This document shows, one piece after another, positions 1 through 4,368 of a stretch of DNA of 7,869 bases. Below the pieces are notes generated by a model. The model was not told the DNA's origin. It ran no database searches and saw only the letters and a program-made list of their open reading frames with translations. Position 1 is the first letter of the stretch. Every line of letters starts with the position of its first letter. This DNA comes from Methanofollis sp. (GTDB taxonomy: Archaea > Halobacteriota > Methanomicrobia > Methanomicrobiales > Methanofollaceae), in the NCBI GenBank assembly GCA_028696365.1, contig JAQVHG010000097.1:1-7869 (forward strand), read 5' to 3'. A program made the position numbers and the translations under genes.

Positions 1-381
1 CTTGACCGAGAGGGGGGAGCGCGCACCCTCTGCAAGGATGAACTCGATCCCCTCCGTGCCTGAGACATTGGCGATCTCGTGTGGGTCGGCGACGACCGTC
101 GTCGTCCCGCGCGGGAGGACCACCCGTGCGTACTCGCCAGGCGAGAGCATCGAACTCTCGATATGCGCATGGGCATCGATGAGTCCAGGGACGACCCTCG
201 CGCCCTTGAGGTCGACGGTCTCCAGCCCTTCGTAGCCCTCGCCCATCCCGACGACCGTCCCGTCCTTCACTGCAAAAGAGGTCTCCTCCCAGGAACAGGT
301 GAAGGGGTTGTACAGAGAGAGATGGGTGAAGACCTGGCCTGCGGTCACTCTCCCGCGTGCGGCATCCATGTATGCGTCCAT
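1..381 (-). CDS. ade: Adenine deaminase, N-terminal 127 residues (runs off the left edge)
   Basis: This enzyme hydrolyses adenine to hypoxanthine and ammonia in the cytoplasm, for purine salvage. Translating the minus strand from the ATG at 381 gives an uninterrupted frame to base 1. Visible family marks are the metal-binding HAHIESSM motif at residues 71-78, preceded by VVPGLID, and the LPRGTTTVVADPHEI block at residues 89-103. This is the typical start of the adenine deaminase branch of the amidohydrolase superfamily, and the ESS after HAH separates it from dihydroorotases and other deaminases. The catalytic and C-terminal parts lie outside; family members are usually 540-600 aa. The ATG follows a GGTGTGA ribosome site that overlaps the stop codon of the lipoprotein gene upstream (2-nt gap), so translation is probably coupled. 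Identification is confident; the intactness of the rest cannot be judged. Confidence 0.93.
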   Translation of the reverse strand, partial: MDAYMDAARGRVTAGQVFTHLSLYNPFTCSWEETSFAVKDGTVVGMGEGYEGLETVDLKGARVVPGLIDAHAHIESSMLSPGEYARVVLPRGTTTVVADPHEIANVSGTEGIEFILAEGARSPLSVK

Positions 382-383
382 GC

Positions 384-746
384 TCACACCTGGATATCCC
401 TGATCACTGCGGCCGTCCGTTCATCCCCTTCCAGGAGATAGAGATAGAGTTTATAGGAACCAGGTTCAAGGGCCACAGGATAGGAGAAGGTATTGGTGCC
501 GTCCTGTAAATCTACACTCCTGACGATGGTCTCGACCTCTTCCTGTTCAAAGGTGCTGGTCCTGGAAATGGTCACCTGGAGGGTGGCCTCCAGCGGTCCT
601 GACGGGTTGTCCACCTCGACATGGAGGGCGCCGTCTGCATAGTCCACCTCTCCGAATCCGGTGCCAGTACATCCTGCGGTCAGCGCGAGGATGCAGAGGC
701 AGGGGAGCCAGATAATAGGTGCAGTCCGGGGAATTGCTGCCATCAT
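384..746 (-). CDS. Small predicted lipoprotein, unknown function, upstream of ade
   Basis: This is a 120-aa protein. The N-terminus has a short basic start, a hydrophobic stretch at about residues 9-24, and a lipobox-like LTAGC with the candidate lipid-modified cysteine at residue 26, followed by the TGTG linker common in methanogen lipoproteins. It should therefore be exported and tethered outside the membrane. The mature part (about 95 aa) alternates hydrophobic and polar residues and ends with an EPGSYKLYLYLLEGDERTAAVIRDIQV-like block. This resembles one Ig-like or CARDB-type beta-sandwich, as in archaeal surface proteins, but I do not recognise the family. Two adjacent ATG codons (746 and 743) could start it, and no strong ribosome site precedes them. 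The TATA box about 27 nt upstream suggests a leaderless transcript. The stop codon lies 2 nt before ade, so the two genes probably form one operon. A role in purine uptake or sensing would be pure guesswork. Confidence 0.8.
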   Translation of the reverse strand: MMAAIPRTAPIIWLPCLCILALTAGCTGTGFGEVDYADGALHVEVDNPSGPLEATLQVTISRTSTFEQEEVETIVRSVDLQDGTNTFSYPVALEPGSYKLYLYLLEGDERTAAVIRDIQV

Positions 747-768
747 CAGAATGTGACCGCTGAGAGAA

Positions 769-777
769 GATATAGTA
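769..777 (-). promoter_or_regulatory. TATA box for the lipoprotein-ade operon
   Basis: On the minus strand this reads TACTATATC, centred about 27 nt upstream of the ATG at 746. That is the normal archaeal TATA-to-start distance if transcription begins at or next to the start codon, which fits the lack of a clear ribosome binding site. Confidence 0.5.
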
Positions 778-784
778 TTGGTTT

Positions 785-808
785 CCAGTTCTTAGCGGGT
801 TGAACTGG
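785..808. promoter_or_regulatory. Inverted repeat upstream of the lipoprotein-ade promoter (possible operator)
   Basis: There are perfect 7-bp arms, CCAGTTC (785-791) and GAACTGG (802-808), separated by 10 nt. The repeat lies just upstream of the TATA box, at roughly -39 to -62 from the predicted start site, where an archaeal activator or repressor dimer could bind. It could also be a chance hairpin; no binding protein can be named. Confidence 0.35.
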
Positions 809-893
809 GGTCGTGGAGGTTGAAAGGAGGGTGAAGAGGATCGATGGAACGGAGAACTCTAGCAGATTACAATTTTAAGATCGCGGGTGCACC

Positions 894-1385
894 TCAGCCC
901 TCGACGATACCATCAACAAACGAGACAAGGGCCTCGTGGACGTTTTCTCCTGTTCGGGCTGAGATGAGATGAACCGAGGCATCACCGACCGCGTTGGCAT
1001 AGAGTGACGGTCTGGAATCAGGGAGGTCGCATTTGTTGAGCATAAAGACAACTGGGAGGCCAGTCTTTTTCAACCATGAATATAATTCTCTTGTCATCTG
1101 GTCGGGAGCGGCGGTCGAGTCTGCTACGATGATCGCTCCATCCATGCCTCTGGAGAGGATTTTCCTGGCAAATTCGAATCTGTCCTGACCTGGCGTCCCG
1201 AAGAGATAGACCTGTTGCTTTCCCACCCGCACCCTCCCAAAATCGAGGGCGACGGTCGTTGACTTGCCATCGCAGTCGGCCTCAATGTGTCTTGCAGAGG
1301 GATCGAGGGCGGCAATAAGAGAGGACTTTCCTGCATTGAAGGTCCCAAATACGCAGAGTTTGAGTTTCTCGCGTGCCATCAACAT
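894..1385 (-). CDS. Small Ras-like GTPase (COG2229-type predicted GTPase)
   Basis: This is a 163-aa single-domain P-loop GTPase. Visible motifs are G1 GTFNAGKS (residues 14-21), a G2-region TTVALDFG (43-50), G3 written as FGTPGQDRF (62-70), G4 NKCD (117-120) and G5 ISAR (141-144). The G3 motif has Gly-Thr-Pro-Gly instead of the usual Asp-x-x-Gly. This goes together with the TTVAxDFG and FGTPGQ signatures of the COG2229 / MglA-related family, so it is probably a family trait rather than damage. Such proteins act as cytoplasmic switches, and in bacteria they often sit beside Roadblock/LC7 (MglB-like) partners. No such partner is in this window. The start could be the ATG at 1385 or at 1379; neither has a good ribosome site, and the GTPase fold begins after both. 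The gene stands alone, with its own promoter and about 150 nt on each side. The cellular role is unknown. Confidence 0.87.
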   Translation of the reverse strand: MLMAREKLKLCVFGTFNAGKSSLIAALDPSARHIEADCDGKSTTVALDFGRVRVGKQQVYLFGTPGQDRFEFARKILSRGMDGAIIVADSTAAPDQMTRELYSWLKKTGLPVVFMLNKCDLPDSRPSLYANAVGDASVHLISARTGENVHEALVSFVDGIVEG

Positions 1386-1401
1386 TGGGTGTGACGTAGT
1401 T

Positions 1402-1423
1402 TGATATCTTCTTTTCGATATCA
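1402..1423. promoter_or_regulatory. Inverted repeat at the predicted GTPase transcription start (possible operator)
   Basis: There are perfect 7-bp arms, TGATATC (1402-1408) and GATATCA (1417-1423), around an 8-nt spacer. They lie 20-40 nt downstream of the predicted TATA box, over the expected transcription start and leader. A repressor bound here would block initiation. The arms are AT-rich, so chance is possible. Confidence 0.35.
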
Positions 1424-1443
1424 GTTGCCACTCAATGCATCGG

Positions 1444-1450
1444 TTTTATA
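1444..1450 (-). promoter_or_regulatory. TATA box for the GTPase gene
   Basis: The minus strand reads TATAAAA, preceded by a short T-run. It predicts a start near 1420 and a leader of about 35-42 nt before the two candidate ATG codons. A weaker AT-rich stretch (GATATC at about 1403-1408) is a less likely alternative. Confidence 0.45.
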
Positions 1451-1500
1451 GAAAAATAGGACTTATTTGAACCAAAAACCCCCTGCTCAACCTATGATCA

Positions 1501-1528
1501 GGGTGAAAAAAAATCCTGTCCTTCACCA
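1501..1528 (-). terminator. T-rich terminator after the 65-aa gene
   Basis: Just after the TAA of the 65-aa gene, the minus strand has GGTGAA, a short spacer, a run of eight or more T, and the complementary TTCACC. A second short T-run (GGGGGTTTTTGG) follows within 30 nt. T-runs are the main archaeal termination signal; the weak stem may or may not contribute. Confidence 0.5.
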
Positions 1529-1530
1529 AT

Positions 1531-1728
1531 TTAGATCTTCTCGACCGTGATCCGTACGCGGTCGCCAGCCTTGAGTCCATGACCCTTCGGGATATCGATA
1601 TTGAACCAGAGTTGCTCAGGGTTCTGTTCGCCTCCGCTCTCAGGACCCTGTTGCATGATACAGTCCTTGAACTCATTGATCCTGGCGACAAACTCAATCT
1701 CAGACTCGAAAGAGATAATCGGTTCCAT
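1531..1728 (-). CDS. Unrecognised 65-aa acidic protein
   Basis: I do not recognise this protein. It opens with MEPIISFESEIEFVARINEF and has a polar middle (QQGPESGGEQNPEQ). It ends with a predicted beta-rich segment containing IDIPKGHGLKAGDRVRITVEKI (residues 44-65). The GLKAGDRVRI phrase resembles the turn-and-strand pattern of small beta-barrel or AbrB-like proteins, but this is only a resemblance. There is no signal peptide, membrane segment or cysteine pair. The case for a real gene rests on normal composition, an ATG 29 nt after the preceding gene, a clear TATA box in that gap, and a T-rich terminator right after the stop. The short distance from TATA to ATG suggests a leaderless transcript. 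A competing frame at 1446-1697 runs through the terminator and is rejected. Confidence 0.68.
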   Translation of the reverse strand: MEPIISFESEIEFVARINEFKDCIMQQGPESGGEQNPEQLWFNIDIPKGHGLKAGDRVRITVEKI

Positions 1729-1743
1729 ACCTAAAAATTGTAG

Positions 1744-1757
1744 TTATACTATATTTA
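1744..1757 (-). promoter_or_regulatory. TATA box for the 65-aa gene
   Basis: The minus strand has AAATATAGTATAAC in the 29-nt gap between the winged-helix gene and the 65-aa gene, about 23 nt before the ATG. This suggests the small gene has its own leaderless transcript, with or without read-through from upstream. Confidence 0.5.
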
Positions 1758-2009
1758 TCATGCCGCCCTTGGGCTGACCATCCAGGTGGTCGAGTTTGAA
1801 TAACTCCAACGCGTGATCTCGAGTTCCTCACAGATCTCTGAGAGGATCGCAAGGTTTGTACCAACCTCTTTTGCTGAAAGTCCGAGGTCATGGGCGATGT
1901 ATTTTGACTTGAAGTAGTGCTTCCCTTTTCTCAGACCGCCTATTAAATATTGGACAATCCGGCTCTGTGTATCATTATAATTTTCCCGGATACTCTTATG
2001 TTTGGCCAT
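1758..2009 (-). CDS. Small winged-helix protein, DUF7123-like
   Basis: This 83-aa protein is basic at its N-terminus (MAKHKSIRENYNDTQSRIVQYLI). The middle reads as a helix-turn-helix: YFKSKYIAHDLGLSAKEVGTNL (residues 32-53), with AKEVGTNLAIL as the likely recognition helix. A wing-like C-terminal hairpin follows (ITRWSYSNSTTWMV, about 65-78). The YFKS…LGLSAKEVGTN…SSTTW pattern matches what I recall of the small archaeal DUF7123 family, also found in haloarchaea. I infer DNA binding from the fold; no target is known. The ATG at 2009 has a good GAGGT ribosome site 6 nt upstream and a strong TATA box. The 65-aa gene lies 29 nt downstream and may be partly co-transcribed. The protein is a reasonable candidate to bind the nearby inverted repeats, but nothing in the sequence shows this. 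Confidence 0.82.
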   Translation of the reverse strand: MAKHKSIRENYNDTQSRIVQYLIGGLRKGKHYFKSKYIAHDLGLSAKEVGTNLAILSEICEELEITRWSYSNSTTWMVSPRAA

Positions 2010-2045
2010 CTCGATACCTCGACTTGTTAGTCCTATCGCTACTTC

Positions 2046-2056
2046 TTTATATATAT
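2046..2056 (-). promoter_or_regulatory. Strong TATA box for the winged-helix gene
   Basis: The minus strand reads ATATATATAAA, preceded by a purine-rich stretch that could serve as BRE. The predicted start is near 2025, giving a short leader that includes the GAGGT ribosome site at 2016-2020. Confidence 0.55.
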
Positions 2057-2103
2057 CTTACGTTTTCAATCTATTTTATCTCTGTGAATTCGTATTTGGG
2101 TCT

Positions 2104-2139
2104 TTTTAACTCGTTTAATTGAAATAAAATGAGATAAAT
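2104..2139 (-). terminator. T-rich 3' end of the DUF3821 gene
   Basis: Immediately after the TAA at 2140 the minus strand reads TTTATCTCATTTTATTTC, then an AT-rich stretch. No strong hairpin is visible. Runs of T of this kind terminate archaeal transcription, and a new promoter follows within 60 nt. Confidence 0.4.
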
Positions 2140-3159
2140 TTATTTTCTGACCATTACAAGGACCCCAAGTAAGAGTGCCGCGAGAACAGGGATCAATGAC
2201 AGCGGAGTCTGCGTAGGTGCCGTGGCTGGGATCTCTGTTGTCGTCTCAGGAACAGGTGTTGTCTGGACCGTGGTTTCGGTGGTAGTCTCAGTTGGCACCG
2301 GCGTGGTTGCAGTCGGTGCTGGAGTCTCAGTGGCGGTCGGGGTCTCGGTGACTGTTTCTGTCGGCACGGTCGTATTGACTCCTATCCTATTGCCAAAATC
2401 AAAGGTGACGACATTCGAGTCCTCTGCATAGTCGGCAAAACCCTGGGGAGAACTCCACCGTGCCTGGACTTCATACTCACCTGTCTCGAGCCTGTCAAGC
2501 ACGATCGGCCCTGGCATTCCAGGGTCGTCGGTGTAGACGAGCGAAGCGGTGAGAGGGAGATCTGAGAGGTCCTGGCCCTTAAAGTACGTCACTTCGGCCC
2601 CACTCGGTGACGTGACCACGATATCGACCATGGCATATTCGTCACCGGCATGATACTCGGTGCCCACATAAGGACTGACCACCTTGAAGGCGATCGCGGT
2701 CCCGGTCGGGATGGTGATCCCCTCGATCCGGTCGGCATGGTTTGGGGCGGCAAGGACCGGTTCGATCCTGACCTCAGGATACCGGATCATGATCCGGTCC
2801 CCGGTCCGTCCATTGTCCTCCCTGCTGTAGGCATAGTATGTCCCGGTCTCGTCCTCATCTATATTGACGTCGATGAGATCGAAGGAAGTGTCGTCAGGGA
2901 TCGAGACCCGGTTCTGTTCGCCCTTCTTGACGTCGTTGTCCTCATACTTGACCAGTGCCGTGACCGGGTTGTTGGTCGTCTCATTTCTCAGGGCAGAGAG
3001 ATTGAGCCCTTCTTCATAGACAAATACTGTGTCTCCAGGTTCGATCTGCGAGATCGTATCTCCCCGTGCGGCTGCTGGTGGCATGACGACTGAAGCCAGC
3101 AGGAGAAGACCGCATAGTATCCCGAATAGAGAGACTCTGGAATAGATACTTCGTACCAT
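2140..3159 (-). CDS. DUF3821-type secreted surface protein with Thr/Pro stalk and C-terminal anchor
   Basis: This is a 339-aa exported protein. Residues 1-31 form a Sec-type signal peptide (basic start, hydrophobic GILCGLLLLASVV core, Ala-rich cleavage region). The segment beginning ISQIEPGDTVFVYEEGLNLSAL (about 36-57) is the hallmark opening of the DUF3821 domain, known mainly from Methanomicrobiales surface proteins. The rest, to about 260, is predicted beta-rich with acidic stretches (NIDEDETGTYY) and a likely Ig-like second half (LETGEYEVQARWSSPQGFADY). Residues 263-318 are an almost pure Thr/Pro/Glu/Val linker, probably an O-glycosylated stalk. Residues 319-337 form a single hydrophobic anchor ending in RK, without a PGF-CTERM-type motif. 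The protein should sit outside the cell, tethered by its C-terminus. The ATG follows GGAGGG by 6 nt. Its ligand or role is unknown. Confidence 0.88.
   Translation of the reverse strand: MVRSIYSRVSLFGILCGLLLLASVVMPPAAARGDTISQIEPGDTVFVYEEGLNLSALRNETTNNPVTALVKYEDNDVKKGEQNRVSIPDDTSFDLIDVNIDEDETGTYYAYSREDNGRTGDRIMIRYPEVRIEPVLAAPNHADRIEGITIPTGTAIAFKVVSPYVGTEYHAGDEYAMVDIVVTSPSGAEVTYFKGQDLSDLPLTASLVYTDDPGMPGPIVLDRLETGEYEVQARWSSPQGFADYAEDSNVVTFDFGNRIGVNTTVPTETVTETPTATETPAPTATTPVPTETTTETTVQTTPVPETTTEIPATAPTQTPLSLIPVLAALLLGVLVMVRK
2205..2373 (-). repeat. Low-complexity Thr/Pro-coding tract in the DUF3821 gene
   Basis: This tract codes for the stalk of the surface protein through imperfect repeats of units such as PTET, TETP, TTPVPET and TATETPAP. 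On the plus strand it reads as a run of GTCGGT/GTCTCGGT-like units. Such tracts vary in length between strains by slippage or unequal exchange. The open plus-strand frame across it (2222-2431) is a by-product of the composition. Confidence 0.75.
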
Positions 3160-3165
3160 GGCATT

Positions 3166-3210
3166 CCCTCCAATAAAGTACTATCTCAGGGCCGCCGCAT
3201 ATATCCCTTT
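3166..3210 (-). promoter_or_regulatory. Promoter and ribosome site of the DUF3821 gene
   Basis: The minus strand has a BRE-like AAAGGG (3210-3205) followed by ATATAT (3204-3199), predicting a start near 3176. The Shine-Dalgarno GGAGGG (3171-3166) then sits 6 nt before the ATG at 3159. This is a complete archaeal promoter with a short leader. Confidence 0.55.
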
Positions 3211-3783
3211 TGTCGCGAGAGAACGCAGAGGTAGATGAAGAGGAAAAGGGATGTGCGGCTTTTGAGGGGCCTGGGGGGCGGTACACTATCTCTGTGGCGG
3301 CTGCCATGGGCACCTGATGGGCGAGCTCACAGGGCCCACGGCCCTCTCATCATAAAGATTGGAGGGGGACGCCTTTGTAGAAGTGAGCATGAACCTCTGG
3401 CTCAAGCATACGCCATTGATAATTTTCTGAGCTTCGCTTTGGTATGTGGGGGGATCCCTCTCAATCACTGCCCCCCCTCTCTTCGCCGTGGGGGTCCGAG
3501 GGTGAGACCCACTGGGGCGAGATTGTGGTGAAAATTCTGTGATAGGGGGTGGCATGTCTGAATGACGTGCATTCCCACACCACGATAGCAAGGGCTCCAT
3601 CAAAAATCAGGGATTTTCTCATGTTTGCTATCGCTTATACCCACGGGATGAAGATGGGGCTGGGATGGCAGAAGGCCGATTGATCTGAAAGTGTTTCTGT
3701 CTTCTACGTTTCAAATTCGTGTGGGAGTGTGGCGTGGTAAAATCTTCATTCGTCACTACAGAGCCGATCACCGGGATCATTTT
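3211..3783. other. Gene-free stretch, right part of the gap upstream of DUF3821, with GC-rich hairpins
   Basis: I see no credible gene here. Open frames on both strands lack ribosome sites, have biased compositions rich in Pro, Ser, Arg and Gly, and match no family I know. Structured pieces are visible. AGGGCC-CAC-GGCCCT is a perfect hairpin at 3331-3345. A large imperfect GC-rich hairpin lies at about 3481-3521 (GGGGGTC paired with GACCC inside CGCC/GGCG). A 6-bp triloop hairpin AAAATC-AGG-GATTTT lies at 3603-3617. Parts of this region (about 3465-3617) resemble the repeat found at 3784-4069 and may be an older, decayed copy. Confidence 0.55.
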
Positions 3784-4069
3784 CATGGTAAATGCTCTGG
3801 ATGGCTCTCTCTGCGGGGGGCTTGGCCGCCCCCGGTCCTCCCACGCGAGCGATTGGTGGCATACAGCAATACACTCTTCATGGTCATTGATAGTGCCTTC
3901 CCGCCCCTATCGTGGTCCCGGGGATCCGGGCGGCACTCGCCCCCGGCGTGTTCAGGCGTTCATGGGGGAAGGCGGGTGAATCATACTCAAACCAGGAGAA
4001 TAGGAGGTTTTCTACAGAGCCCAATTTTTGAGTTACGACCGTAGGGAGTTGAGAAAATCTGTGATTTTC
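3784..4069 (+). repeat. Dispersed GC-rich repeat, copy A
   Basis: This stretch aligns by eye with 7582-7862 in the same orientation. Homology is clear from about 3841 and weaker before that. Over 3866-3934 about 50 of 69 positions match those of copy B. Landmarks in order: GCAA at 3866; arm GCCTTCCC (3895-3902); ATCGTGG (3909-3915); a GC-rich core with TCCGGG (3925-3930); the opposing arm GGGAAGGC (3966-3973); GAGG followed by TTTCTACA (4004-4016); and a triloop hairpin GAAAATC-TGT-GATTTTC (4053-4069). The left part also holds GGGGGC-TTGGCC-GCCCCC (3815-3832), absent from copy B. The type is unknown: a MITE-like mobile element, a structured RNA, or a chromosomal structural repeat are all possible. 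Confidence 0.7.
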
Positions 4070-4301
4070 GAGAGTGCCCCTATCCGAAGAGATGGGGAAG
4101 ACAGGTGCGGCACACCTACAGGGCCGAGGGGATCGCATCTGTCAGTCAAAACACATGATTGACCTCTCCTGCATCTATGAAGGAAGATCTTCGAGCCGTC
4201 GAGAAGATCTCTGATCTTCACGTGGTCCCCCTTCAACCGCCCTTCACTGAGGATCAGAGGACGGAGTCCCAGGATGTGGAAGATACGAAAAGAGTGCGCA
4301 A
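4070..4301. other. Gene-free stretch downstream of the DHH nuclease gene
   Basis: I see no credible gene. The only long frames use TTG starts without ribosome sites. The segment at 4180-4220 is rich in GATCTTC/GAAGATC units and can form an imperfect hairpin (GATCTTCGA with TCGAGAAGATC). Its function is unknown. Confidence 0.4.
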
Positions 4302-4347
4302 CCAAAAAGAGTACGCGATGATCCCACTTCTCCAGATAAAGGAGAAG
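4302..4347 (-). terminator. Hairpin and T-run terminator after the DHH nuclease gene
   Basis: About 22 nt after the TAA, the minus strand has perfect 7-bp arms CTTCTCC and GGAGAAG around a 7-nt loop (4327-4347). A run of five T follows at 4302-4306. The spacing between stem and T-run is larger than in a classical intrinsic terminator, so the T-run may act alone. Confidence 0.4.
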
Positions 4348-4368
4348 GAAGAGGCCTTGAGCCTGGGT

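Noticed and set aside
821..966. A GGAGGGTGA ribosome-like site on the plus strand followed by an ATG at 844
   Set aside because: The frame is short (about 42 codons) and runs antisense into the end of the GTPase gene. No promoter was seen.
2650..3093. A 147-codon plus-strand frame inside the DUF3821 gene
   Set aside because: It is an antisense shadow with Asp-rich composition and no ribosome site. The minus-strand frame has a signal peptide, domain and anchor.
3468..4069. A CRISPR array, because of the repeated GC-rich units
   Set aside because: The units are few, of different length, irregularly spaced and palindromic over long distances, without regular spacers or cas genes.
3286..4138. 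Several 80-120 codon frames on both strands of the gap (for example 3286-3603 minus, 3691-4044 plus and 3884-4138 minus)
   Set aside because: They have no ribosome sites, biased composition and overlap with the GC-rich repeat. They are likely translations of repeat DNA and should not be annotated as proteins.
4180..4220. GATCTTC/GAAGATC repeats as a regulatory element
   Set aside because: The units are short and imperfect, there is no nearby promoter that would use them, and they could be chance.
4033..4305. A 90-codon minus-strand frame downstream of the DHH gene
   Set aside because: It starts with TTG inside the probable terminator T-run, has no ribosome site and runs into repeat copy A.
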